A stretch of DNA of 51,148 bases from Paraplanobispora takensis (GTDB lineage: Bacteria; Actinomycetota; Actinomycetes; Streptosporangiales; Streptosporangiaceae), in contig NZ_BOOK01000065.1 in the NCBI RefSeq assembly GCF_016863195.1, forward strand, positions 1 through 51,148, read 5' to 3'. The position numbers and the translations under genes were made by a program. Shown here piece after piece: positions 1-7,541 of this stretch (within the stretch, counting starts at the first letter, position 1; each line of letters opens with the position of its first letter). Below the pieces are notes generated by a model. That model had not been told where the DNA came from, searched no databases, and was given only the letters and a program-made list of their open reading frames with translations.

Positions 1-72
1 CCGGCTGGGCTCGCAGGTGTCGGCTACGGATGTCCCGCCACCCGGCGTTGCCCGCGGGGCGCTCGAAAGGAG

Positions 73-102
73 ATCGGGCACGTAGGCCGGACGAGGCCGA
101 AC
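73..102. repeat. Imperfect copy of the island-flank repeat
   Basis: These 30 bases match the stretch at 9431-9460 at roughly 24 of 29 positions, starting with the shared block ATCGGGCACG. At 9431 the same block lies just outside a tRNA-Ala fragment; here no tRNA fragment is visible before the DUF6461 gene begins at 207. It may be an older duplicated island boundary. The similarity was found by eye and is short, so chance is not excluded. The rest of bases 1-188 shows no gene. Confidence 0.35.
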
Positions 103-206
103 GGAACTCATCGAGCTTTCCGGCCTGCCGTCGACGCTTCCGGAAAGGTGATCACTTTGTCTGAGCCGCCTGCCATGATGACCCGCAATTGATCGAGGAG
201 GTCACT

Positions 207-818
207 GTGTCAGACATCCGTAGGTTCGGCTGGCTCTCCAGAAACGACGGTCCGCTGCACGACATCTACGGTGTGTCCTTCATCCGTGACCTCTCCCCTC
301 ACGAGGTGCTCATCCGTCTGGGCGTGGACACGGGCGCGATCGAGGAGACGACCTTCGACGAGTTGGACGAGCTCGTGACAGAGCAGGCACTGAGCTCGGA
401 AGGTGAGGACATCGGTTACGTCGGCGCCGTGAAAGTGGACGACTGGACCGTGCTCATCGAGCCTTCCGGCTGGAGAGTCGCGGTCGACTCCGGTGTGCTG
501 GAGCGTGTCTCACGGGGAACCGAAGTCGTGTCGATCAACCGGCACGACTACGCCTCGGACAGCTTCGTCCACGCGATCGACGGCGAGGTGATCGTGGCCT
601 TCGACCCGCTGACACCACGTTTCCGTTCGGGGAGCGATTCCGAGCGCTGGGTCACCCAGATGCGTGACGTCGGGTTCGACCGGCGCACGTTCGACGACTC
701 CATTCCCGATGATCGCATCGCGAGCGCATTCGCTCTGGCGAGCATCATCACCGGCATCAGCCTCTCCAAGGAGGTGCTGGACCTGACATTGCTGGGAGCG
801 GCGGTCAGGGAGCAATGA
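207..818 (+). CDS. DUF6461 family protein
   Basis: A 203-residue protein of the actinobacterial DUF6461 type. The diagnostic segment is near the N-terminus (GVSFIRDLSPHEVLIRLG), followed by a GAVKVDDWTVLIEPSGW strand and a C-terminal helix pair. The family has no established biochemical role; members are soluble and often occur as strain-specific paralogs. I chose the GTG at 207 because GAGGAGG at 195-201 is correctly placed before it; an in-frame TTG at 189 has no such signal. The next gene (917-1435) and the one at 50213-50860 belong to the same family, and all three sit beside tRNA-derived repeats, so carriage by mobile islands is likely. Function unknown. Confidence 0.85.
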   Translation: MSDIRRFGWLSRNDGPLHDIYGVSFIRDLSPHEVLIRLGVDTGAIEETTFDELDELVTEQALSSEGEDIGYVGAVKVDDWTVLIEPSGWRVAVDSGVLERVSRGTEVVSINRHDYASDSFVHAIDGEVIVAFDPLTPRFRSGSDSERWVTQMRDVGFDRRTFDDSIPDDRIASAFALASIITGISLSKEVLDLTLLGAAVREQ

Positions 819-916
819 TCCGATTCTCGGCGATCTGTACGGCCGGCAGCCGCCTTGGGCCGGTTCCCGAGCTAGGACGATAACCGTCCCAATAGACCGG
901 TGGGGAGCGTGCGCAT

Positions 917-1435
917 ATGGAGATCATGTATGCCGATGTCGACTGGCTCGCCCATGGCGACGCGCTCCTCGGCGTATGGTGCCTGACTTTCGTGCGAGGG
1001 CTCGACGAGGTTGAGGCACTGCAGCGCGTGGGCATCGAGGAAGGGAGCGTCCGGCCGCTCACTCACGGGGAGCTGATGGATGAGTGGCAGTTTCCCCCTA
1101 CCCCTAACAAGGTCTTGGCGGGACGTCTGGGTGGCTGGACCGTGCTCATCGAGGTGTGTGCCTGGGCGGCGTTGGACGCTTTTCAGGCACTGTCGGCCGG
1201 GACGGAGGCCGTTTCGGTGCGACGGCATGATCACGCGACTGACAGCTTCGCGTACGCCGTTGACGGAGAACTGGCGACCGCCTTCGATCCGCTGCTTCCC
1301 GGGTGGCGATGGGGGAGTGATCCGGATCGTCTGATGGATCCGATGCGGGAGGTGGGTTTTGATCCCGCCTACGAACCGAGCCTCGAAGACGATGAAGGCG
1401 AGTTCGCTGGGCACGGCAGGCGCCCGATGCGGTGA
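917..1435 (+). CDS. DUF6461 family protein, second paralog
   Basis: This 172-residue protein aligns over most of its length with the product of 207-818. It shares the N-terminal WCLTFVRGLDEVEALQRVG segment, the GGWTVLIEVCAW strand and the DGELATAFDP segment. It lacks the last roughly 35 residues of its neighbour and ends in a basic tail, so it is either a shorter paralog or one truncated at the 3' end. GGGGAG at 901-906 precedes the ATG at 917. The gene stops about 20 bases before the flank repeat leading into the tRNA-Ala fragment at 1532-1576, so it lies just outside the presumed island. Function unknown. Confidence 0.8.
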   Translation: MEIMYADVDWLAHGDALLGVWCLTFVRGLDEVEALQRVGIEEGSVRPLTHGELMDEWQFPPTPNKVLAGRLGGWTVLIEVCAWAALDAFQALSAGTEAVSVRRHDHATDSFAYAVDGELATAFDPLLPGWRWGSDPDRLMDPMREVGFDPAYEPSLEDDEGEFAGHGRRPMR

Positions 1436-1454
1436 CGACCCGGAAGGCGGCCGG

Positions 1455-1576
1455 CCGAATGAAGATCGAAGCCCGCATCGAAGCCCGGATGAGGCAACAA
1501 TGTCTGAGCCGGTCTTTTCATGCTGGGAGAGTGGTAAAGCCCAGGAGATTCGAACCCCTGACATCCTGCTTGCAAA
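1455..1576 (-). repeat. Degenerate tRNA-Ala 3'-half with flank: old attachment-site remnant
   Basis: Bases 1532-1576 match the 3' end of the intact tRNA-Ala(TGC) at 11064-11108 at 41 of 45 positions; the four differences are all transitions, two of them disturbing the acceptor stem. The 5' half of the tRNA is absent, and the match stops in the anticodon loop. Upstream, 1455-1472 is an exact 18-base match to 9455-9472, which precedes the second fragment. A 3' half ending in the anticodon loop is what tyrosine-recombinase integration into a tRNA gene leaves at the far boundary. From its divergence this is the older of the two copies. Confidence 0.8.
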
Positions 1577-2080
1577 AACGTACGCCGATCTTGGACGACA
1601 AGCGAAGCCGTCCCCGGTCTTCGGGAACGAAGCCGCGGACAGGATGTGGAAGGGTCCGGCCGTGACCGGAAGAGACCCCTCTCATGCTGAACGCCCGCTG
1701 CTCTTCCTCGACGTCGACAGGCCGCTTCTCCCCTTCGGCCAGGACCCGCAACACGCACCGCTATCAGTCTGTGACCTGGGATTTCACGTCTCGTACGGGT
1801 CAGGCAGAGCTATGGCCTCACGGACGGAGATCTCCCTGCGGGCTGCGACCTGCAGACGCTCCCGAACCTCTCGGGGCGTGCGCGGTCGAAAGCCCGGACC
1901 GTTGCAACCGCACGAGTGGAAGTCCAGCCCCGCGTAGAGGACGGCGTTCAATGCTCGCCAAGCCGGGCCGGCACATGCCGCAAGATTAGGCGAATGCCGG
2001 AGCGCCGCGCCGCCCACCCCGCCCTGCCTGGCGCTCCCATGTCAAGCGGGTGAGACTCGGAGATCGTTCAGGGTCGGCAT
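1577..2080. other. About 500 bases without a recognisable gene
   Basis: No open frame here has a good ribosome-binding site, a family resemblance or actinomycete-like composition. The segment lies just inside the presumed left boundary of the tRNA-Ala-associated region and probably consists of degraded island sequence. Confidence 0.5.
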
Positions 2081-2305
2081 GTGCGCATCCGCCAGTACGT
2101 CTACCTCGCCGTGAAGAGCGAGATCATGGACGCCGAGGACATGGCGGCCCGGATCGGGCTGGATCCGGACGAAACCATGGTGCGAGGTGCGCGCAGCACG
2201 AATCCGCCCCGCCCGGCGGCCCACGCATGGAAGATCGGGTGCCGCGCTCCAGGACTGCCGGTCGACGAGATGATCTCGCTTCTGAGGGCGCCGGCCCCAG
2301 CGTGA
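2081..2305 (+). pseudogene. Truncated DUF4279 protein (N-terminal half)
   Basis: The 74-residue frame starts with MRIRQYVYLAVKSE and continues through DMAARIGLDPDETMVRG, HAWKI and a VDEMISLL helix, which together are the N-terminal half of DUF4279 proteins (usually 130-150 residues). The resemblance stops at about 2290, where an antiparallel IS110-type transposase fragment begins, and the C-terminal half is not found downstream. A GTG at 2081 serves as the start, without a convincing ribosome-binding site. I read it as a gene broken by transposon insertion or deletion. The family is of unknown function and is frequent in accessory regions. Confidence 0.65.
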
Positions 2306-2448
2306 CAGCGGGCCTGGGTGATGGCGATGCGGTGCAGGGCGGCGTCGAGCTGACGGTCGCCGCCGCGGTTGAGCCGATGGCGGTCGCCGTTGCCGCCGCA
2401 GACCGGAATCGGGGCGGTGCCGTTGTGCCGGGGGGGTAAGCCGGCCAT
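2305..2448 (-). mobile_element. IS110-family transposase fragment
   Basis: Read on the minus strand, about 45 codons give HNGTAPIPVCGGNGDRHRLN followed by RGGDRQLDAALHRIAITQAR and CHAGA. This is the conserved segment after the transposase_20 (helix-hairpin-helix) region of IS110/IS1111 transposases, normally written as GTAPIP, then RHRLNRGGNRQLN, then AL-RIA-TQ. No N-terminal DEDD RuvC-like domain and no element ends are seen, so it is a remnant. It abuts the broken DUF4279 gene and lies about 170 bases upstream of the clpP operators. Confidence 0.75.
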
Positions 2449-2618
2449 GGGTGGTGACCTGCTTGAGTTCGCTCGCCGCGGCCACTACAGCCCGTCGGCT
2501 GGATCGGACGGGCTGCGCGCCGCCGATCATGACGGGATCGAGACCGAGGCTCCCGTCGGCTCTCTCGCCCACCCGATTCTCAACCGCAACGCTGTGAACC
2601 GGCCGGAAACCGATTTCC

Positions 2619-2651
2619 ATCTGCTCAGAGCAGATCTGCCCCAGGCAGATC
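2619..2651. promoter_or_regulatory. Two tandem PopR-type operators upstream of clpP3-like gene
   Basis: Two palindromes sit side by side. TCTGCT-CAG-AGCAGA occupies 2620-2634 and TCTGCC-CCA-GGCAGA occupies 2635-2649; their outer flanks extend the arms by one and two bases. The second equals the TCTGCC-N3-GGCAGA site I recall for PopR control of clpP3-clpP4 in Streptomyces. The sites lie 42 to 72 bases before the ATG at 2691, where an activator would bind. The popR-like gene is at 3931-4287. That these two sites are bound cooperatively is inference from the 15-bp centre spacing. Confidence 0.75.
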
Positions 2652-2690
2652 GTGTCGACGCCGGTCCTGATCGCCTCACATGATGGACGC

Positions 2691-3317
2691 ATGAGCGGAG
2701 AATCGAATATCCCACTGTTCAACGAGCGGGTGAGGCGCGAACTCTACGACCAGCGTGTCCTCGTTCTCGACGGCCCTCTCGATGATGACAACGGGACGCT
2801 GCTGACCACGCAACTGATAGCACTCGCCGCGCAGGACTCGTCGGCGGATATCGCATTGTGGATTCACTCGCCGGGCGGGTCGGTTCCCTCGATGCTCGCG
2901 ATCCGCGACATCATTCGAATCATTCCCTGCGACGTATCGACACTCGTCCTGGGCATCGCCTACAGCGCCGGGCAATTCCTGCTGTCATCGGGGGCCCGGG
3001 GGAAGCGCCGCGCCCTTCCGCACTCACGTGTCCTGATGCACCAGGGCTCGGCGGGAATCGGCGGCACCGCAGTCGACATCGAACTGCAGGCCGGGGACCT
3101 CCGGCATACTCGCGACACGGTGCTCGGTCTCATCGCCGAGGACACGGGGCAGCCCGTCGAGCGCATATTCGAGGACTCTCTGCACGATCGCTGGTACACA
3201 GCACAAGAGGCATTGGACTACGGCTTCATAGACGCGATCGTGCAAGATTTCGACGAAATCGCGCCGCGCAATCGCCAACGGCTCGGATTCGGCGTCACCG
3301 AAGGAGTCGGCCAGTGA
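2691..3317 (+). CDS. clpP3: ClpP-family serine protease, ClpP3-like, catalytically intact
   Basis: A 208-residue ClpP peptidase, the proteolytic chamber subunit that works with Clp ATPases. The full triad is visible: Ser92 in IAYSAGQFLL, His117 in RVLMHQ and Asp166 in LHDRWYTA. An oxyanion-loop SPGGSVPSML segment and the TAQEALDYGFID tail also fit the family. I place the start at ATG 2691; in-frame codons further upstream would run into the operator. The stop overlaps the next clpP by GTGA, so the two are translationally coupled and probably form a mixed ring. Two PopR-type operators precede it and the regulator lies downstream on the other strand. The number 3 follows the Streptomyces clpP3-clpP4-popR locus by synteny and motif. 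Confidence 0.85.
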   Translation: MSGESNIPLFNERVRRELYDQRVLVLDGPLDDDNGTLLTTQLIALAAQDSSADIALWIHSPGGSVPSMLAIRDIIRIIPCDVSTLVLGIAYSAGQFLLSSGARGKRRALPHSRVLMHQGSAGIGGTAVDIELQAGDLRHTRDTVLGLIAEDTGQPVERIFEDSLHDRWYTAQEALDYGFIDAIVQDFDEIAPRNRQRLGFGVTEGVGQ

Positions 3318-3904
3318 CCTCGTATACTATTCCGAACGTCATTACCCAGAATTCTCGTGGCGAGCGGATCATGGATGTCTACTCGCACCTGCTCACCGAG
3401 CGGATCATCTATCTGGGCACCGCGATCGACGCGGGCGTCGCGAACGCGCTCATCGCGCAGTTGATTTTCCTGGAGTCGGACAACCCCGACGGCGAAATAC
3501 AGTTCTATATCAACTGTGAAGGCGGGGATCCGAGCGCGATGCTCGCGATATACGACACCATGCGCTATATCCGCCCACGGGTTTCGACAACCTGCGTCGG
3601 ACAGGCCGTCGCGGTGGGTGCCGTCCTTCTGGCCGCGGGTGCCGAAGGAAAACGTGCCGCTCTCCCGCACGCACGAGTGATCCTGCACCAACCAGCCGCT
3701 CAGGGACGCGGAACGATCCCCGATCTCATCTTGCAGGCCGACGAGGTCGTCCGCGTCCGAGCGGACATCGAGCGCATCCTGTCGCGGCACACCGGACAGA
3801 CGATCGAGACCCTACGCGCCGACACCGATCACGATCGCGTGTTCACCGCGGCCACGGCCTTGGAGTACGGGCTCCTCGATCAGATCATCGAGGAGCGTTC
3901 ATAG
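3314..3904 (+). CDS. clpP4: ClpP paralog, ClpP4-like, catalytic serine replaced
   Basis: A 196-residue ClpP homolog starting at GTG 3314, which overlaps the preceding stop as GTGA. The fold-defining segments are all present, including the INCEGGDPSAMLAIYDTM loop, CVGQ, AGAEGKRAALPHARVILHQP and HTGQTIETL. His125 and Asp at HDRVFTA remain. The nucleophile segment, GQAASMGA in active ClpPs, reads GQAVAVGA, so Ala100 stands where serine is required. As read it cannot hydrolyse peptides alone and would be a structural or regulatory ring partner for the upstream subunit, comparable in logic to plastid and cyanobacterial ClpR. The reading frame is otherwise undamaged, which argues for maintained function. 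Confidence 0.85.
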   Translation: MTSYTIPNVITQNSRGERIMDVYSHLLTERIIYLGTAIDAGVANALIAQLIFLESDNPDGEIQFYINCEGGDPSAMLAIYDTMRYIRPRVSTTCVGQAVAVGAVLLAAGAEGKRAALPHARVILHQPAAQGRGTIPDLILQADEVVRVRADIERILSRHTGQTIETLRADTDHDRVFTAATALEYGLLDQIIEERS

Positions 3905-3930
3905 GCCGGCGATAATCCCGGCAAGCCACG

Positions 3931-4287
3931 CTACGCGGCCAGAGCGTACGCCGCCGAGCAGGTGACACCTCTCGACGCGCTGCTCTGAGCAGACCGCACG
4001 CTCTCGGCGACGGCAAGGGTCAGATCGACCAGGGTCACATCCAGCGCGCCGGCGACCGCAGCGATCATTTCACTCGACGGCTCTTTGAGGCCTCGTTCCA
4101 TCTCGGAGAGATACTGCGGCGAGACTCCGGCGCGACGTGCCGTCTCGCTCAGCTTCTCGCCCCGTTCGTGACGGAGGCCTCTGAGGCACTCACCGAGCGC
4201 GTGCCGCCACAGCGGCTCGCGAGCCGGAGACGGCTTGGAGCTGGTCCTATCGATCGCCGGACGTAGCGGTGGGATAGAAGAGGCCAT
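3931..4287 (-). CDS. popR: PopR/ClgR-like XRE-type regulator with C-terminal LAA
   Basis: A 118-residue regulator with a helix-turn-helix of the ClgR/PopR type spanning about residues 27-85: LWRHALGECLRGLRHERGE, then ARRAGVSPQYLSEMERG and EPSSEMIAAVAGAL. Such proteins activate clp genes. It is convergent with the clpP pair, ending 26 bases after clpP4. The last residues, YALAA, resemble an ssrA-like degron; Streptomyces PopR is known to be degraded by ClpP1P2 through terminal alanines. The ATG at 4287 has only a weak ribosome-binding site. The extra N-terminal 25 residues may not be translated. A near-operator sequence lies inside the gene at 3980-3993. Confidence 0.8.
   Translation of the reverse strand: MASSIPPLRPAIDRTSSKPSPAREPLWRHALGECLRGLRHERGEKLSETARRAGVSPQYLSEMERGLKEPSSEMIAAVAGALDVTLVDLTLAVAESVRSAQSSASRGVTCSAAYALAA
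3980..3993. promoter_or_regulatory. Operator-like sequence inside popR
   Basis: On the minus strand these 14 bases read TCTGCTCAGAGCAG, identical to 14 of the 15 bases of the left clpP operator at 2620-2634. The site lies near the 3' end of the popR-like gene, in codons for SAQS. It could be coincidence in coding sequence or a roadblock-type autoregulatory site. No promoter is evident beside it. Confidence 0.35.
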
Positions 4288-4486
4288 GTCTCACTTTAGG
4301 TAGACGACGCGTTCGAGTTCGGCCGGATCCGCGCAGAGCGGAATCCTCCCGTCTCCTCCGGCTCGTCTGAGGGCGAATCGTGCGCTCACCGAGTGGTCAC
4401 CACAGCGGAGACCATTCGGTGATGCCGATGACCGGTCCTGTCGGCCGGTGGCGTGGCCGGGCCGGATCGCGGCGATCAACGCCACC

Positions 4487-4650
4487 GGGCGCCGGGCCAG
4501 CCGTACGGGCCGCGAGCAGGACGGAGGACCCCCGCGAGTAGCCGCGACCGACGACCTTCCGGAGTTCTCCGGCTGCGGCTGCTCAGGCAGCTGCTGCTGT
4601 CCGCGATCCGGCGCGGTCGAGTGCCCTCGGCACAGCGGCTCCGATGTCCG
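4487..4650. repeat. Relic repeat related to 9575-9722
   Basis: The block CCGTACGGGCCG near 4500, followed by a GGACGGAGG and CCCCGCGAGT stretch, aligns with 9578-9630. Farther on, a CTGCTG-to-GGTCGAGTGCC stretch near 4590-4625 aligns with 9680-9712. At 9565 this sequence directly follows a tRNA-Ala fragment; here no tRNA fragment accompanies it. It suggests that a piece of an island boundary was duplicated and decayed. The 368-base gap between popR and the DUF6882 gene holds nothing else I recognise. Confidence 0.5.
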
Positions 4651-4655
4651 GCTGC

Positions 4656-5372
4656 CTAGTGCGGTGACATCGAGGCGTCGATGTCGGCGACGCGGTCGTA
4701 CCGGTCGAACTCCACGGTCGCCTCTAAGCCCGGCCCGGACAAGGTGAGCTTCGCGAAGTCGGGACTGAACACAGGATTGAGCTGTCGCCGCAGGCCATAG
4801 CTGTGCAGCGCGCGCCGGTGGTCCGTCACCCACATGTCGGTGAGTGCCTGCGCGATGACACGCATCGTGCGGGGCGGGTTGGGCGGCGGCAGCTGGAAGT
4901 CCGGATGCTCGATGAGGAAGGCGGCACGAGTGCCGCCTCCGGCATCGCCGTTGTAGGAGGTCCAGCGGCCCGTCACGGCCTTGGCGGCGTCGATGAAGAA
5001 CCCGACGACCGTAGCCGGTTCGGTGGGTGAACCGGGCAGCGCGTCGAACGGGACCTCCGCGGAGGCGAGTTCGGCTATGCCGTGCCGCTCCCCGAAGTCG
5101 CGCAGAGCCGCGGACGCCGCCACCAGCGACTCGGGAAACCCGGACGGGTTCGCCCACGCCCACAGCCACGATCGCGGACCGGGAGCGGCGGTTCCGAGCA
5201 GCTGAAAGCCGGTGCAGGTGGTCGCGCGGGGGCCGATGAAATCGAACCGCTGCTGATGCATGTCAACGTTCCAGCTGTGATCGCCGACCAGATCCATGAG
5301 GTGAAGCTGGTGTTCGAGCGAAAGTATCGCCGCGTCGTCGAGAAGGTCCAGCAAAGTGATCGTTTCCGGCAC
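4656..5372 (-). CDS. DUF6882 family protein
   Basis: A 238-residue soluble protein of the actinobacterial DUF6882 type. Recognisable parts are the helical N-terminus, a FDFIGPRATTCTGFQLLGT strand pair, SWLWAWANPSG, a central IAELASAEVPFD segment and a C-terminal stretch with LSGPGLEATVEFDRYDRVADID. The WLWAW-NPSG segment is the most distinctive. There is no signal peptide or membrane segment. The family has no assigned function. It stands alone between the popR-like gene and the two-component operon. It starts at ATG 5372, and I see no strong ribosome-binding site. Confidence 0.8.
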   Translation of the reverse strand: MPETITLLDLLDDAAILSLEHQLHLMDLVGDHSWNVDMHQQRFDFIGPRATTCTGFQLLGTAAPGPRSWLWAWANPSGFPESLVAASAALRDFGERHGIAELASAEVPFDALPGSPTEPATVVGFFIDAAKAVTGRWTSYNGDAGGGTRAAFLIEHPDFQLPPPNPPRTMRVIAQALTDMWVTDHRRALHSYGLRRQLNPVFSPDFAKLTLSGPGLEATVEFDRYDRVADIDASMSPH

Positions 5373-5470
5373 GCGGGCAGCCTAACCAGCCAAGTTCGCT
5401 GGCGGCAATCGGGCTGGACGCCTTGGACCACGGGGGTGATCGGCCGAGCCCGGCCGCGTCGCCACCGTTG

Positions 5471-6154
5471 TCAGGCTCTGAGGTAGGCGAGGACGGCGAG
5501 GACGCGGCGGTGCAGGGCGTCGTCGGGTTGCAGGCCGAGCTTGGCGAAGACGTTGCCGATGTGCTTTTCCACTGTGCTGGCGGAGACCACCAGCCGTTCG
5601 GCGATGGCCGTGTTGGAATGCCCCTCGGCCATCAGTGCCAGGAGTTGCCGTTCACGTGCGGTCAGCGACCTCAGGACGTCGTCCCGGCGCTGACCGGCCA
5701 GCAACTGCGCGACCACCTGCGGATCAAGCACCGTCTCGCCTCTGGCGACCCGATCCAGTGCATCCAGGAACTCCTGGACCCTGGCCACCCGGTTCTTCAG
5801 CAGGTACCCGACCGCGCCGGAGCCATCGGCCAGCAGATCGCCCGCGTAGGAGGCCTCCACGTACTGGCTGAGCACCAGCACGGGAGCGCCGGGCACCCGC
5901 GAGCGGGCCTCGATCGCGGCGCGCAGGCCCTCGTCGGTATAGGTCGGCGGCATCCGCACGTCGACGATCGACACGTCCGGGCGATGCAGGAGCACCGCCT
6001 CGACCAGGGCCGGGCCGTCGCCGACCGCGGCCACGACGTGGTGACCGTCCTCGTGGAGCAGCCGAATCAGGCCTTCACGCAGCAGGACGGCGTCATCGGC
6101 CAAGACGATCCGGAGCGCGCCGCGCGCCGCTGATTCGTGCGGGTTCAGCAGCAC
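5471..6154 (-). CDS. NarL/LuxR-family response regulator
   Basis: A 227-residue two-component response regulator. The receiver domain (about 14-130) carries the acidic pair in LADDAVLLREGL, phosphoacceptor Asp65 in VSIVDVRMPP and the conserved YLLKNRV lysine. A LuxR-type DNA-binding domain (about 160-220) follows with LTARERQLLALMAEG and TVEKHIGNVFAKLGL. I place the start at GTG 6154, which overlaps the end of the kinase gene by ten bases, so the pair is co-translated. It presumably acts on DNA after phosphorylation by the adjacent kinase; its targets are unknown, and a promoter elsewhere in the window carrying its site cannot be recognised. Confidence 0.9.
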   Translation of the reverse strand: MLLNPHESAARGALRIVLADDAVLLREGLIRLLHEDGHHVVAAVGDGPALVEAVLLHRPDVSIVDVRMPPTYTDEGLRAAIEARSRVPGAPVLVLSQYVEASYAGDLLADGSGAVGYLLKNRVARVQEFLDALDRVARGETVLDPQVVAQLLAGQRRDDVLRSLTARERQLLALMAEGHSNTAIAERLVVSASTVEKHIGNVFAKLGLQPDDALHRRVLAVLAYLRA

Positions 6155-7350
6155 GGCAGTTCCGCGGTGATCGTCGTCGGGCCGTCGTACGGGCTGGTGA
6201 CCAGCAACCTGCCACCGCCCGCCTGCAGCCGCTCCTCCAGCCCTCGCAGGCCGTGGCCCTTGGCCACCGCCGCGCCGCCCACGCCGTCGTCCGTCACCCA
6301 GACGCGCATCCTTCCCTCCCCGTGGCGTACTCCGATGGTGCACCGGTCGGCATAGCTGTGCTTGGCCACGTTGGTCATGGCCTCGGCGATCACAAAGTAG
6401 GCGGCCGCCTCGACGGCGGCGTCCAGGCGGTGCTCCAGGGGGTCGGCGTCGAACTCGACGGGCACGGTCGAGCGCGCGGCCAGAGCGGACAGGGCCGCGT
6501 GCAGGCCGCGGTCGATGAGGATCGGCGGAGCGATGCCGCGCGACAGGGCCCGCAGCTCCTCCAGCGCCTCCTCGGTCTGGACGAGCGCGTCGGCCAGCGC
6601 CGTGCGGACCAGCTCGGGCCTGCTGACGAAGTTGTGCTGGGCGCGGCCCAGTTCGAGAGCCAGGCGGACCAGCCGCTGCTGGGGGCCGTCGTGGATGTCG
6701 CGTTCGAGCCGGCGCAGCGCCGCCGCCTCGGCGGTGACCGCGGCGACGCTCTGCGCGCGGGCGGTGTCGCGTTCCCGTTCCAGCCCGCTGACCCCGCGGT
6801 GCAGAGGGGATACCTCCGACAACAGCGTTCGCCCCAGCCTGGCCTGTACGGCGACGCAGGCACGGGTCACCAGCGGCATGGCGCACAGCATCGCCAGGCC
6901 GGTCACGGTTCCGAAGGTCAACCGCTCGGCCGGTGAGGTCAGGCCCAGGCTCAGGGCGAGATGGGATTCGGTGCCGCCCACGGTCAGCGTGATCGGGCGC
7001 ATCGATCCAGCGGGCCGGAAGGAACCGCGCAGGGCGGAGGTGGCCGCACCGAGGCTGACGAACCACCACATCGCCGTCACCGTCGAGGTGACCAGGGCGA
7101 CGGGGAGCGCGACGACCGCGTGCGCCACGCCGAGCCACCGCACCGACGCCGGCCCCCGGGCCAGGACGGACGGCCTGCCCGGCACCAGTCGGCCGGCCAC
7201 GGCGGCACACAAGCCGGCGAGCACCACCAGCAGCCCGGCCGCGGCGGTCACAGGGGCGGTGAGCAAGTAGAGCGAGTCCACGATCGTACGACGGCCGAGG
7301 CGAAGGACGAACCTGACACCCGACCGCCGACCTGTGGGCGTCTCGGTCAT
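6145..7350 (-). CDS. NarL-type sensor histidine kinase
   Basis: A 401-residue membrane sensor kinase. Two hydrophobic stretches at about 27-55 and 72-105 and a third near 140-170 form an N-terminal membrane sensor. The HisKA_3 dimerisation helix has the phosphoaccepting His220 in RRLERDIHDGPQQRLV. The ATPase domain has EAMTNVAKHS (N box), VTDDGVGG (G1) and GHGLRGLEERL (G2). It partners the overlapping response regulator downstream. The start ATG at 7350 opens toward the divergent membrane protein gene at 7542. The signal is unknown; no periplasmic binding domain is visible. Confidence 0.9.
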   Translation of the reverse strand: MTETPTGRRSGVRFVLRLGRRTIVDSLYLLTAPVTAAAGLLVVLAGLCAAVAGRLVPGRPSVLARGPASVRWLGVAHAVVALPVALVTSTVTAMWWFVSLGAATSALRGSFRPAGSMRPITLTVGGTESHLALSLGLTSPAERLTFGTVTGLAMLCAMPLVTRACVAVQARLGRTLLSEVSPLHRGVSGLERERDTARAQSVAAVTAEAAALRRLERDIHDGPQQRLVRLALELGRAQHNFVSRPELVRTALADALVQTEEALEELRALSRGIAPPILIDRGLHAALSALAARSTVPVEFDADPLEHRLDAAVEAAAYFVIAEAMTNVAKHSYADRCTIGVRHGEGRMRVWVTDDGVGGAAVAKGHGLRGLEERLQAGGGRLLVTSPYDGPTTITAELPCC

Positions 7351-7541
7351 GACCTCAGCCTATTGCGGGCGCCGGGACGAATCGGGCCCCGGCCGCACGC
7401 AGCGAGCATCGGGCGCGCGTAGGCGTCAGCGGTGGTTCGCGCTCCGGATCAAAAGGCTCTTGCGGGCCCGCAAGGTGTGGCAGGCCCCACCTGCAAGTGT
7501 CCGGTCCGCCCCGGTGACCGGGTGAGCGGTCGCGCGGAAGG

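Noticed and set aside
1359-1937. Plus-strand frame of 192 codons across the degenerate tRNA-Ala fragment
   Set aside because: It reads through tRNA-derived sequence, giving the spurious RTPDILLAK-type peptide common in such places, and has no start signal.
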